A DNA stretch of 64,000 bases from Molanna angustata (GCA_963576475.1 OY754964.1:8285986-8349985), one strand, 5' to 3'. Numbered from the stretch's first letter, positions 9,618 to 20,470 are shown. Notes: generated by a model from the letters alone, not told the origin. Program-made: numbers and translations.

Positions 9618-11599
9618 TTCTTGAAGAAAAAATAAAAAGAGATTGGGGACGGGTTAATATACTTATAATAAAATAATGCATTTCTTAGAACTAGAAGCTA
9701 CACGTGGTATATGAAGTTGTTTAAACATCAATATCTAGTAAATCTATGTACATATATATAGAATGTTGGTATACATTATTTTTTTATAAATTTATTTATT
9801 AAAATTCACATTCACAAAACAAATATAGGTGTAGGTATTGCCGTGGAGAAAATCTGTATTTTGGTATTATGAAAAATATATATCATTGCAAATCCTAAAT
9901 AACACGGAATAAGCAGATTCCTACGTATAAGTAATATAATCCAGATAAACTTTCAACCATAGAGTTCAAATTACATAGATTTTCGTTATTGTACAAAGTT
10001 CAAATAACATAGCTTTTCCTTATATGCAAATTTAGTATGCTATTTATCGGTGAAGATTTAAAGTGTTATTTTTTGCTATTTCATACTTTCTTTCTACACC
10101 TAACAGTTTTTGAGATTTTCACATGTATGATTCAAGCGATTTTTTGGTGAAGTTATCCATTTTATTTTTATTTCCTCTTCATGTCTATTTCAGTATTTTA
10201 TAAAGTTACGATAGAAATTTTGACGTAAAATGAAAAATGATAAAAAAAATGTTAATTATAAGTGCATGAATGTTTATAAAGAATCTTTGTCTCAACCAGA
10301 CCATGAACCCGGTTAGACAGGAAGGATATAAAAGATACTGTAATGCAAATCAAATCAATGTAAATTTATCGGCATGTCCAAGAAGGTTGGTTAATGGTCA
10401 TGTTGGATATCAATTGTCTGATGGTTCTCAATATTCTATATGCGATCATCTCATGGATACCAGAACGTGGATGGAGAATTAATATATTATTTTATCTGGA
10501 CGTAACTAATAGGGTAAAGTTACAACATGTGACTGGAAACTTTTCTTTATTTCTAATTCTTTCAAAATATCATTCACATAGTGTCATCTATTTTTATCTT
10601 ATAACTCTTTTCAGTCGTCTATTATTCGAATATGTTTAAACCTTATCAGGATATTTGTGTTAGGGATATCCATTTGAATCCTCACCTTATCCGTATCCCT
10701 ATCATAGACAATGTATGCCAACCCGCCTAGCCGAGAAGAAATGTTACAGACTACCTACAAACAGTATAGATCTACAGTACAGCGAGTGCACTTCACCAGC
10801 ATGTATGTATGTAATCAGCTTACCTACGTTTTAGAGTATTTTTTCTACATAGTTTTCTTCGTCAAGTTATAGTTTCTTCGTGTAGTGTTTGGTGTTCCTG
10901 TGATTCAATTAACATTTAGTTCATCTTCAAATTGGTTCGTCGCGGCTGGCTGTAAGTACAATTTACCTTGTTCTATGCTCCTTTCGAAATATTGTTTACC
11001 TTTAAATCCCGATTTTAATCCCTTCATACGGTCCATTTGCTCCAACAATTTGGTTTCATTCAGATTATAAACATTTATCTATATTTTGCATGATCTTATT
11101 TCCACATTTTGATTATGTACTTCATCGGTCATCGGCTATGAGACAATACTGAATTCAGATAAATATTTTATTTAATTTCGGGGAATTTACAGTCAAATAA
11201 TATTTAATATACATATGTCCAACAAAATAATATTTAAAATCAAAATGCGATGATCAATGAGCAGGACTGATACCCTTATTAGTGGGTAGAAAATAAATAG
11301 ATCAGGAGAATATGTGGATACTTCAACATATAGCTTTAGTTGATATAATCTATCGGTATATAGATCCACTTGGCTTGTATTTACTAAGCCAGTCTAATTT
11401 AATGCCCTGTATCTATTAAACCTTTATTTGCATCTCTATACAATATATTGTTCGTAATGCACTTAATGACCATCGCAATAAATCTGTCGTCAGGAATTTT
11501 CAGAAGTTTCAAGAAGAATTTCTATTTAGTCAATTTGTCCTTATACATTATTAGAGAAAATATCCAGCAAAAATGTTTTATTTCTGAAGGTTAGATTGA
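9618..11599. other. AT-rich stretch, nothing recognised
   Basis: About 2 kb without recognisable genes. Small open frames at 10270-10639 have no protein-like composition. TATGTATGTA-type runs near 10801 are simple sequence. Confidence 0.5.
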
Positions 11600-12017
11600 T
11601 GGGACTCAAAGTTTGGTAAGGTCACGGAGATTCATATTTTGCTGGAAAATATGTGTCACTAAATACCGTGTAACGCCACAGTTGCATACCATCGGCAACA
11701 CTACCAATAGTTCTTCTTCTAGCGTCCACGAGTGGTCTCTTAGACCCCGCGAGCCCCGGGCAATGTGGCCACTGGCAATACCATTAGCCATAGCAGATAG
11801 GAGAGGATGAACGTCGAGTTTCTGGCGTCACAAAACTGGAACCCCCCAGCTAAGGGAAGGAAAACCCCTACAGAAAACCCTGGTCCTCCTGGTAAGGGGT
11901 TGGGTAAGAGGCTAATAACCTCTTCCTAGAAATAAGGACAGCATTACGGAACCAGAGAATGTTAATGGAGGCCAAGGCTCGATATGGGCTGTAGAGCCAT
12001 CGAAGAAGAAGAAGAAT
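11600..12017 (+). mobile_element. RTE-like LINE 3' end
   Basis: The tail reads GAGGCCAAGGCTCGATATGG, which translates as EAKARYGL followed by a stop, and then GAGCCATCGAAGAAGAAGAAG. The same C-terminus and tail occur on the minus strand at 13660-13850. The upstream text (AACCCCCCAGCTAAGGGAAG, then AAGGGGTTGGGTAAGAGG) is typical of the degenerate 3' region of this widespread arthropod element. No RT motifs remain. Confidence 0.65.
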
Positions 12018-12748
12018 ATTGATTTATATAGATGTGCAAATCCATGTTAGTGAAATAAAAAAGAACTTAAAATATTAAATGAACCTCAGCGTATCCATGA
12101 ATATTTTGGACCCACTACCAGAAGAATCCCTTATAACCTAGAGAAGCTAATCGTAATTGGAATCCTGGAAACTAGATAATACACGTCTTCAGAGAGTTTT
12201 CTGGATGTACCTGATACCCAAAAGCAACAATCTCTTCTTTATTATGTTAACAGTAAATTTGTATTTTAATACAAACTTGTGCTTGTACTGTTTCTAAGAA
12301 GTTTGGCTAATTTCACACAGATGGCAGCAGCGTAGATTTATGGGTACAAAAATATAGGTTCTAGCAAAATCTTTGATATGAAAATTTGATTAAAGTGGTA
12401 ATTTGTAAACGCTGCGCAAACGCATATTGTGTTCACTTGGTTTAATGGATGGCGGGCCGTAAGACCTGTAGATTATCCCGTTTCCAAAATGGCTTTTCTA
12501 CCACCCTAACATATACGATTTATTAATGTATCCTAATCTATACGCTTTATTGCATTCGGAACTCTTTTATTTTTATTAAAATGGTAGACTATTGAATTGA
12601 ATAACCAGATGAAGGACATCTTTCATAACGTCAAAGATAAATAATTGTATTCGAGATAAACGTCAATAATAATCAGGGTTGAACATATTACTAAAAAAAA
12701 CATTTTGCGTTTTAAATTAATTCTATTCTATTTCATGAACAATCACCA
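12018..12748. other. AT-rich stretch, nothing recognised
   Basis: No gene or dispersed repeat was recognised. Confidence 0.5.
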
Positions 12749-12840
12749 TATATCTCATAATTTTTATTTGTACTAGTTAGCAAAATTTCTTTTATATATC
12801 TCATAATTTTAATTTGTACTAGTTAGCAAAATTTCTTTAT
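12749..12840. repeat. 46-bp tandem duplication
   Basis: Two copies of a 46-bp unit, each running from TATCTCATAATTTT through TTTGTACTAGTTAGC and on to AAAATTTCTTT, with a single-base difference. Confidence 0.85.
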
Positions 12841-13084
12841 TTATTATAAAATTGATTTAAACTGAATTTGTGGCTAATGATTTGATTAAAGAGATGCTCA
12901 TCTAATTGAATATATATGCCGATGTGACATACTTATATGAACTCCGTTTTCTGTAATTCATATGTCAGAATGCATTGTTTTATTCAAATATTAAGTGAAG
13001 GTGTACAAATTCTTAATTTTCATCAGTTTCATCTTAATATTTTTATTAGTGCAACGTATCCTTTTTTTCTAATGTTCAACCAAT

Positions 13085-13420
13085 AAGCTTGACAGCCCTG
13101 AATGGATCTTGGTTGAATCCAAGCTATCTCTTCCATTCTTGTCTTTTTGAAGCCTTGGTTTTTCAATTTCTGATTTCCAGAATGGATACATCAGCGCTGA
13201 CAGGAGTCCATCCATCGATTAAAGGTGTTCTTTGTCTTCTTCGTCTTTGTAGTGTGGACAGAGTGAGGCATTTTACTGAGATGCCGTCAACCATTCTGAT
13301 TATATGACCTGCCCATCTCAGGCGTCCCACCTTGATGGAACTGATTACTTCTGGCTCTCCTAAGCATCAGTATCTCTTACGGGGCTTATCTCGAATGTTG
13401 CAATGGATTCCTCTATACTC
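13085..13420 (-). pseudogene. RTE-like LINE C-terminus, degenerate
   Basis: Read on the minus strand, the segment gives VGRLRWAGHIIRM, then LQRRRRQRTPLIDGWTP and RQEWKR with intervening stops. It ends in text close to CAGGGCTGTCAAGC. This is the 'GRLRWAGHV.RM ... RP..RW ... W+' pattern of RTE-like C-termini, matching 53477-54412. The related 3' end at 28990-29100 shares the CAGGGCTGT word. Confidence 0.6.
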
Positions 13421-13659
13421 TAGAGTCTTCGTTAATACTCAGGTTTCAGAAACATATGTCACGACTTGCTTTATCAGAGGTATTCCTTCTGACTTATTTT
13501 GATCTTAACTGCTCCTGAAGTCCATAGACACAACGGTTTGCAACCTCCTATTGATTTTTTGTATATAAGGTAATCTGATTATTTTCAATTACTCTTTGGA
13601 AATTTCTTTGAATTGAACTATAGGTTAGGATTAGAATCCGTGTTCGTCATCTGTATTAC
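13421..13659. other. probable continuation of degenerate LINE
   Basis: The minus strand keeps a LINE-like flavour up to about 13560, with fragments resembling 'C.D..L..YSL..', but I cannot assign motifs. Confidence 0.25.
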
Positions 13660-13850
13660 TTCCTCAATGGCGCTACAGCCCATATCGAGCCTTGGCCTCC
13701 GTCAGTCTTCGCCTCCAGCTTCTTCTATAGTCCCGCAGCAACTCTACAACTGCCCGGAATTTGCAATAGTTGGGAAGTATCCCTTCCAACTTCGTCCTCC
13801 CATCGCAGCCGCAGTCTTTCAACCTTTCTTCAAACTTTCATCTGTATAAC
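13660..13850 (-). pseudogene. RTE-like LINE C-terminus
   Basis: On the minus strand the frame reads DYRRSWRRRLTEAKARYGL and a stop, followed by AGCGCCATTGAGGAAG. The block EAKARYGL plus stop is identical to that at 11960-11994. The upstream part is shifted and interrupted. It is a 5'-truncated copy. Confidence 0.7.
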
Positions 13851-14343
13851 TACTTCAATACAATTACCTAGGTACTATATACTTTGGCAATTGTTAATAA
13901 TATTTTTTATAATTTGAAATAATATATTAGTAAACATATATCTCTGTTTTGCACAACCCCGATAAAAATGAACTAGATTACAGTTAACAATTATCTATTA
14001 AACAAGTATTTATTGATAAGCCAATTTATTATTACATTTCACAACGTTCCGTTTATTAAAACTGGACTTGTAAAATATGTAGGTATTCAATTTTAATATC
14101 AACAAAGTTTTTTGTTCAGCTATCTGTCCATTCAAGAATTAATTAATATTATGAAGTAGCAATAATATTATGAAATCATAATAGGATAGAAGAAAAAAAA
14201 AATTCTAACGATGTTTTAATTATTTTGTGAGACGTTGCCATTGATGATGAATACAAGAGTACTTTTTATTTTTCTTTAGAGATATCTTTAATGTTGCTAT
14301 GATTGGTGTTTTTGGATTTAATACTCTAAATATTAAATAGTTT
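13851..14343. other. AT-rich stretch, nothing recognised
   Basis: No gene or repeat was recognised. Confidence 0.45.
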
Positions 14344-14470
14344 TGGACGTTGCATTAATGCGTCAGGTTTAGTAAATAAACCAAAAAAACTTTTATTTCG
14401 CAAAGGCGTTGAATGGAAAATAAATGTTTTTTAGGTTTATTTACTAAACCTGAAGCATTAATGCAACGTC
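14344..14470. repeat. inverted repeat with about 40-bp arms
   Basis: TTGGACGTTGCATTAATGC followed by TCAGGTTTAGTAAATAAACC at the left is the reverse complement of GGTTTATTTACTAAACCTGA followed by GCATTAATGCAACGTC at the right. The spacer is about 45 bp. The right arm is the head of repeat E (14433-14893). Confidence 0.85.
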
Positions 14471-14893
14471 ACATCATATTTTTCTAGATATTTACCATAC
14501 CATACCATACCATCACGCCATTTCCCTATTTGGGGTAGGCAGAGAGAACCGAACGCCAGACTCCTCTCTCTTGACATACATTCCTCGCTTCATTCACGTC
14601 CATACATCGTCTCGTACACGCTCTTCTATTATTCTTACTTCTAACATCTCCATATTTCAAAATCCCATTTATGTAGATATTTTTGTCTCTGAAATATAAG
14701 ATAAACGTTAAAAATCGAGAATGCCATTATTTTTCTACAATAATTAATACAGAACATTATCAAAAAGTTAAGGTATATTTTTCTTTATTAATACCCAAGA
14801 TAACTAAATAATTTTTTTCAAAACGATTTGATTAGAAATAATGATAGTATATTAAATTGAAAAAGAGGTACGTTGGCAGCAGCCCCCCCCCTT
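14433..14893 (+). repeat. interspersed repeat E, copy 1, interrupted
   Basis: It matches 52370-52692 from GGTTTATT...CTGATGCATTAATGCAACG through to GGTACGTTGGCAGCAG and a run of C. Shared interior blocks include AATTAAGGTATATTTTT and TTTATTAATA. The copy is split by a retroelement tail at 14494-14673. It is non-coding, and the class is unknown. Confidence 0.7.
14485..14682 (-). mobile_element. RTE-like LINE tail inserted in repeat E, 9-bp target duplication
   Basis: The word TAGATATTT at 14485-14493 is repeated at 14674-14682. The uninterrupted repeat E copy at 52370-52692 has only one such site. The 180-bp insert, read on minus, encodes the end of the protein seen at 24107-24490 (CGTTCGGTTCTCTCTGCC, then GGCGTGATGGTATGG) and has a TATGG-repeat 3' tail. 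The nesting gives a relative age: repeat E inserted first. Confidence 0.85.
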
Positions 14894-15289
14894 AATAAAA
14901 GTATTATTGTATTAATAATTTAAATCGTGAATAACCCCAACAACAATTTACATATATAATCTTTAAACTTGATTTCGACAAGTGAAAATAGTTAAAAAAA
15001 TACTTTTATCTAATTTTTATTTTGTATAGTTTCTCAGGAAAATTACAGGTATAATGGCAGATAATTTTTAACACGAACCTTATAATCTGTTATATTCTGG
15101 AAACATCTCATGATTTATTTATTTTTTGTTTCAGCTTTATTTGGTGGTCGTTCTACATTTTCTTCTCCTGCTTATCGCATGCAGATTTATAGCACATCAT
15201 CTGTCACTATTGCATCTAAATTTGGACTTATTTGAATCCCTTAGATTAATTTTACTTTATCAGTCTTCGATAAAATGGTAGGTTCTTTG

Positions 15290-15345
15290 TTAAATATCAA
15301 CACAACTCGTACACAATAACGAGTTGCCACATTTTGGAGTACAGT
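15290..15345 (-). repeat. SINE A fragment
   Basis: The reverse strand reads CTCCAAAATGTGGCAACTCG then TTATTGTGTACGAGTTG, a diverged piece of the SINE A body (AGAATGTGGCAACTTG at 52131). The tRNA-like head is missing. Confidence 0.5.
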
Positions 15346-15484
15346 TATGTCAATCGTCCCAATCTTTCCTATATTTATATGTATAAAATTTAGGGGCATT
15401 AAAATCAAAATGGTTCTGACTAAATTTAATATTATTATTTGATGCCTGTGTATGGATTAAAACACATCTTTGTACTCTCCAATA

Positions 15485-15790
15485 CTATGGAATAGTTGAG
15501 AGTCATGATTTCACCATTTTTAAGCATATTATTTTTACATCAATTTCCTAACTTCGGTATCATGTAGAGAGTGAACACTATGAGTTTCGTCGTGATGTGT
15601 TTGTATGTATGGCGTACGACGTACACCTTATTCCCTTTGTGTCCTCTTTACACTTCGACATAAAGGTGCGATTGACTTTATATTTACATGATTTAGTAAA
15701 GTGCATAGACATAGAGTTGATTAGTTTTTCTATAGACAACCATTAATTAATTCTCTATGATTCTATCTTTTACATTGTTTTTTTGAGTCC
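15485..15790 (+). repeat. interspersed repeat F, copy 1
   Basis: It shares ordered blocks with 33060-33385 and 26060-26245: GAGAGTCATGATTTC, ACTATGAGTTTCGT, TGATTAGTTTTCTAT and CTATGATTC. A second degenerate copy of its middle part appears at 15900-16020 (CATACTATGAGTTTCG). It is non-coding and of unknown class. Confidence 0.5.
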
Positions 15791-15796
15791 TTTCTA

Positions 15797-15890
15797 CCAT
15801 CACTATTGTTCTTCTCAAGGGGTAGGTTGTGAGAACCGAACACCGATGTCTTCTATCTTGACACATATCAATCGCCTCATCAAAATTGAT
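15797..15890 (-). repeat. RTE-like LINE tail, degenerate
   Basis: CTACCATCACTATTG then GGGGTAGGTTGTGAGAACCG is a diverged minus-strand copy of the tail at 24440-24510. No target duplication was recognised. Confidence 0.5.
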
Positions 15891-16289
15891 ACTTTGTATT
15901 ATATACGGTCAACTTGATAGTAAGGCATTTTTTTAGATCAATTTCTTAACAGGCATCATGATAAGAGTGCATACTATGAGTTTCGTGACATTTTCTTCGT
16001 GTGTACGGTGTATTATGAATTTTTTTGTTTTTAGGAATCAAATATTTGTTAAAGAATATAATAGAAATGCATTAAGGGGTTGTCAACCTTTCAAGAAGAA
16101 GACTTGTAAACTAATTATTTTGTGGAGAGTTTAGTAATGGCCACAACCGAATCGTTTTATGATGATTTGTTATCAGATTCAATCAAATTCGGTCAATTTC
16201 GTTCCAGGTGAATTTCGTATGTACCTAAGTATTTACTATCACTTTAATAGAAAAGGAAAGGTGAAATCATAATAACAAAGCATTCTTTT
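15891..16289. other. intergenic stretch downstream of hamlet
   Basis: It contains a partial repeat F-like segment up to about 16030 and the words TTTGTGGAGAGTTTAGTAATGG then CCACAACC at about 16121-16147, which recur at 33611-33638. No gene was recognised. Confidence 0.4.
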
Positions 16290-16764
16290 TATGGTGTAAT
16301 GTTTTATTGTTCAATATAAAGTCTTCTATATATTTTTGTATAAATGTTTTTTTTTTATTTATTTATTTAATTACTTATGTATAATAGTGGTTGGTAACAA
16401 ACGTTTCACTTTAAGGCAACATCTTATGTTCGTACATCGTATAAAATTAATTAATTAAAATATCATCTTTTCTTTATACAAAATCTTACAGATATAAATA
16501 GGTAGGATTATATTACAAAAATAATTAATTATAATTTGTTACGTACAAAAGTATCGCTGAGAAGTCGTTCTCTGCGCGCTTTGCGCCAATTTAATATTAA
16601 AGGTTTAATACATAAATCTGATATAAAAATATATTAATATCTCTACGGTGCACAAATAGGAAGATTGTCATTTTTAAAATCTACATAGGTAAGTTAAGGA
16701 GAACGATCCTGGTAGGTCCTTCGATGGTGGGAAGCGTACGACGGCTAAATAGGGTGAGTCGGGG
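16290..16764 (-). other. probable 3' untranslated region of hamlet
   Basis: This is the AT-rich region immediately after the stop codon on the minus strand. An AATAAA signal lies at 16303-16308 (minus) and is followed by CATTACACC. A further AATAAA within a TTTATT run lies at 16354-16359. If the distal signal is used, the untranslated region is about 460 bp. The boundary is inferred and needs transcript evidence. Confidence 0.45.
16303..16308 (-). terminator. candidate poly(A) signal AATAAA
   Basis: A canonical hexamer on the minus strand about 460 bp after the hamlet stop codon. A second candidate lies nearer at 16354-16359, in a low-complexity run. Confidence 0.4.
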
Positions 16765-17744
16765 CTAAGTGTTGTCGGGAGGTGATGCGGACGAGCGCGA
16801 TTGGGGCGGAGGTCTCGCCAGGCGCGCCGCCGTCACCTTCCCCATGAAGGACCTTATCTCGTCGAAGTAACAGTCGTCGGGAGGGAGTCTCGTAGCACCC
16901 GTCGCCCCCTGACCAGCTCCTAACCCCGCCCCCTCAGCCTCGTGTTTTCTTAGGTGCCTGTCCAGGTTGGTTTGCTGACCAAAGCACCTCTCGCACAGCG
17001 CGCACTTGAACGGCTTCTCCTTGTTGTGGATGTTCCTCACGTGACGCTGCAGGTTGCTCGATATCGAAAACGATCTCTCGCAGTATTTACACCGGTACGG
17101 CTGCTCACCCGTATGCGTCCGGAGGTGCCGTGTCAGGTTGGCGCTCCGGGGGAAGACTTTGCCGCAGAACTTGCACGCGTACCTGTCTCTGGGGCGCGCG
17201 GGGGACTGAGGGACGGGGGGCGTGGGTGGTGTAGGGGGTGTTCCTATCGGACAGAAGGGGTATCTAGGAGGGAAGGGGGGATATAAGGAGACCGGTAACC
17301 TTCTGACCGCTTCCAGAACGGCCGGGTGTAGGGGAGGTGGAACAAACATCCCTCTAGGGGGAGTTATTATGCTTCTGTCTTCCGTGTGCTCGTCAAACTT
17401 TTCCGGTGATGGAGATCTTAATATAAGATTTTGATTTTCGTCCTCGATTCTTCTGCGGATGAGAAGTAGCGAGAGTTTTTTCCTGTCGACGCGAAGGTCG
17501 AGGGGTTCGTCTATCGGTGAGTGGTTGTTATTGTTGGTTGGTCTCGGTGGCATGTGTGCCGGAGAGAGGGCCGGTGAGCAGCGGTTAATGTCGTGGGGGG
17601 CTCTGACGAGAAGGGGGCAGGGGGGTCCGCAGGCGGGGGCCGCAGCCCGGGGCGAGGAGCGCCCTGACACCATCTTCCGCGGTGAGTGGTCCTTCTCTCG
17701 CATGGCGGGCAGCGCGCTGGCCGCCTGGCTCATGGGAACACCTC
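16765..17744 (-). CDS. ham: hamlet/PRDM3-16 orthologue, zinc-finger-2 exon (partial gene)
   Basis: This exon encodes the C-terminal zinc-finger half of a PRDM3/PRDM16 (Evi1)-class nuclear transcription factor; Drosophila hamlet is a regulator of neuronal and dendrite fate. Numbering from the first ATG (17733), residues 185-264 hold three C2H2 fingers: C187/C190/H203/H207, C215/C218/H231/H236 (with HVRNIH) and C244/C247/H260/H264. The linkers [13 protein letters not shown] and HNKEKPFKC are the family signature. Residues 76-82, EPLDLRV, fit the CtBP corepressor-binding motif. After the fingers, [11 protein letters not shown] (289-299) matches a conserved PRDM3/16 block. The exon opens behind a good acceptor; 11 in-frame bases precede the ATG, so this need not be the start. 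A TAG at 16765-16767 ends it, unless the AAG|GTGAC at GKV is used as a donor. The PR domain and first finger cluster are not in view. It is much GC-richer than its flanks. Confidence 0.93.
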
Positions 17745-17770
17745 CTGTAACAAAGAAAACAAATAGATAA
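17745..17770 (-). other. 3' splice acceptor of the hamlet exon
   Basis: On the minus strand the sequence reads CTATTTGTTTTCTTTGTTACAG and then GAGGTGTTCCCATG. This is a pyrimidine-rich tract ending in CAG. The exon begins with two bases (GA) completing a split codon, so the upstream exon must end one base into a codon. Confidence 0.8.
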
Positions 17771-18052
17771 GTCTCATGTAAATTGTACTTTTTTAAATCT
17801 ATGCCATAATGGAAACAGAAGTTATATTTTTTTAATTTCAGTTATAATATAGGCAAGAATTATAACAATTTAAATGAAATTCGTAAACCACTCGTAAAAT
17901 TTTATACAAATATTTATTGAAATCAATCCATCAATACATATTTTTCACTATTTTGTTCTGTGGAAATCACGAAAAATCAATAATTGGTGTAAAATTTTAC
18001 TGTTGAACATTATTTTGTTTTTAAAATGCCATTTATAATACCAAATTTTTAT
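17771..18052 (-). other. hamlet intron or upstream flank, AT-rich
   Basis: Nothing recognised. This is sequence upstream of the zinc-finger exon on the gene's strand. Confidence 0.4.
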
Positions 18053-18605
18053 ATTAGCAAAAATAAATTTTTTGTGTTACACACTTAACTCCGTCGATAA
18101 CTCGACCGGTTTCGGAGAGTACCCCTCCTTCGTCTGGAGTTCACTTACAAACTAACTGTGTTAAAATTTTAAATATATTTCCACTATTAGTTGACCATAA
18201 TAATATACCGCCACCCCCTCTAGTTACCCCCTTCATCTCTCCAGTCACTTCCTCCCCCCCTTCAGTTATCCACCCCCACCCTATCCACAATGTACAGCCT
18301 ACCTATCCTACATAACTTTAATTTTAACACAGTTAGTTTGTAAGTGAACTCCAGACGAAGGAGAGGTACTCTCCGAAACCGGTCGAGTTATCGACGGAGT
18401 TAAGTGTGTGGGGACACGGAAGGAGCCTCCACGTAGATTGAGTTTCGGTTAACTTCGGAAAAGCAATCGGGCGTCCCTGGAAACGGCAGAATGCCGGCCA
18501 ATCCTTCCACCACCGGAGCACCAACCAATATGATGGTGTTCCGGACACGGAAAGTAAGTAAGTAAGTAAGTGTGTAACACAAAAAATTTATTTTTGCTAA
18601 TATTT
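18053..18605. mobile_element. large foldback element with hammerhead-like arms
   Basis: Long inverted arms flank a 145-bp C-rich centre. The left arm runs from about 18053 (TAGCAAAAATAAATTTTTTG) to 18170. The right arm runs from about 18318 to 18605, and is interrupted by a nested insertion at 18410-18566. Within each arm lies CGAAACCGGTCGAG preceded by GGAGAG-GTA-CTCTCC and CAGACGA, a hammerhead-like core. Inverted flanking copies with such ribozyme-like cores are known for Penelope-like elements. No reverse transcriptase remains, so the class is an inference. Confidence 0.7.
18401..18575 (+). mobile_element. LINE 3' tail with AAGT repeats, 9-bp target duplication
   Basis: TAAGTGTGT at 18401-18409 is repeated at 18567-18575. 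The 157 bp between end in AAGTAAGTAAGTAAG-type text. The opposite arm of the surrounding foldback shows the uninterrupted site. The last bases, CCGGACACGGAAAG plus AAGT repeats, resemble the minus-strand LINE tail at 34841-34990 (CCGGATCCGTAAAG plus AAGT repeats), so both derive from one family. No coding motif was found in this short piece. Confidence 0.8.
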
Positions 18606-18678
18606 TGAATATGGCACACAAATTAAGTTTTCATAATAATTATAAAAGTACCAAATTTTTAATTTAGTTTTTGGTATG

Positions 18679-18712
18679 AACGTTTTCAACTAGAGTCATC
18701 TTCAATATACCA
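18679..18712 (-). other. hammerhead-like hairpin, weak
   Basis: On minus: TTGAAGA, a short ACT/AGT stem, then GAAAACG. It has the same order of boxes as at 7497-7531, with a stem of only three base pairs. Confidence 0.25.
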
Positions 18713-20189
18713 AAATGTTTTCTCGATAATTTGATTTTCACAATGTGTTTGAAGTTGTTCGCTTACAATTGCCCCAATCGTCCAAATATAAACGTGACCG
18801 AAGATAATAATGCGTTGTCCGCCATTGAAAAGACGAAATTAAATGCTACAATAATGAAGTGTTGCAGATCTTGACTGCTGTGGCTTTTCTGAACGCACGT
18901 ACAGCAAATTAGTTTACTGGGTCGACGGTACAATGGGTGGCTCCAAAGAAAGACGTCTTTGACGTTTCTTTATTGCAACAACGAATGCCACTGTTCCTCG
19001 CTACAAATAGCAACCGGACGATAACAAAGATAATAATATAGAATAAGAAAGTTTAGTTGTGAAATAGAAAAGTCATTGCCAGTACTTGCTACTAAAATAC
19101 TTGATTTCTATGTTTTGAAAAATATTTTTTCACTTGTATTGTTTCAATTCACAGAAAAACTTAGCATTGTTTTACGTCATTGGATATTTTTTTAATGCAA
19201 TCTTTGATGAAACCTATTATTTCGATTAACAATATGAATCATTGCAGGCTTGAAATGATTCACTAAGCAGCTTTTAGTGTAGATAAATCTAATAATTTAT
19301 AGTCTCTTTTTCGTGTCAGCAGCAATCAAACACTTTTCGACCAATAATTAGGAAGGACATTTTTTATGTAAAATATACAGTGCATTAGTATTTGTATAAG
19401 TAATGGCTTGTTATCGATTCAGTGGGTCATTATCAAAAGGTACGATTATAAGATATCGCGTGAAGAACACCAGAATCAGAGAAATAAGTTAGGCTAAGAA
19501 CATCGTAAGATGGAGTAGATAGCTGATGAGAGACAGCAGGAATCCATCTCATATGAAGAATAACACTCCGGAGAGCCGACCGTATAGGTCTTATAAAAAA
19601 TATAGTTTACTAGATTACCAAAATAAATCAAAAACGGATCTATGAAGTCTTGCAAACAAATAGATCTACAATCGATAAAAACAAACATTGTCTACAGAAA
19701 ATCCTCAATTAAGTGCGATTTCCGTTTTCTGTAATAGCATGTTGAACGTGCAATAGCTAATTGAAAAAAATATATAAATAGACGTACAAGAATATATTAT
19801 GATTCGACGTCTGTATTTAGAAGGAAAAAAACCTGTAGTTTCAGAATGACCATATCCATTGTACGAATGCACATCAAATCAAATGGTATTCTTGTTTATT
19901 ACGTCTAATAACCAAGCTCGGCATCCTAAGTATAGATGTAGCATGAATCATTTCTTGAAACGCTTTTTGTACAGAATCGTAGAAAGTAAAGATGGCTTAA
20001 GGGGTTTTATAATAGAGATAGACCAAAGATGAGGAGCAATCATAGAAACATCATTTCTTGACCATGCTTTATTTGGATGTTAGTATTTTTTGTTGTTTCA
20101 AACAACAATGTTGCAATTTAACATGATCGCGAACAGATTAGAAATCACATTTTAACGTTGGTATCTTAATTTCTTATTTTTTTTCTCTT
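18713..20189. other. AT-rich stretch, nothing recognised
   Basis: About 1.5 kb with no gene or repeat that I can support. Confidence 0.5.
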
Positions 20190-20470
20190 TATAGATCGTG
20201 GATCTGTTTTTCGTCTGAAAGTAACTCCTGGTAGGCCAACACTGTTCCTCTATTTCTTTTGCGGTCTTCCAGGAAAGCGATATCCTGCTGGTATATCCTA
20301 TCCTGCGATGTCCTCCTCGTTACGCACTCTGTCTCTTAGCGTCTTCCCTGTGATAGTACGTAGAACCTCCATTTATGATCCTCTTAGCAGGTTTTTGGTT
20401 CTAGTCGTATCGGCTCTTGTTTCTACACCGTATGTTATTATTGGTCTTACGCATGTCTTAAATAATTATA
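20190..20470 (-). pseudogene. RTE-like LINE thumb/C-terminal remnant
   Basis: The minus strand reads KTCVRPIITYGVETRADTTR, then MEVLRTITGKTLRDRVRNE, then VGLPGVTF, with several stops and a frameshift. 'VRPI.TYG.E.' followed by 'LR.I.GKTLRDR.R' is the standard end of RTE-like reverse transcriptases, matching LIRPVLSYGSECW at 53966-54004. It is a dead copy. Confidence 0.7.

Noticed and set aside
16954..17770. Three plus-strand open frames opposite the zinc-finger exon
   Set aside because: They are antisense shadows of a GC-rich coding exon.
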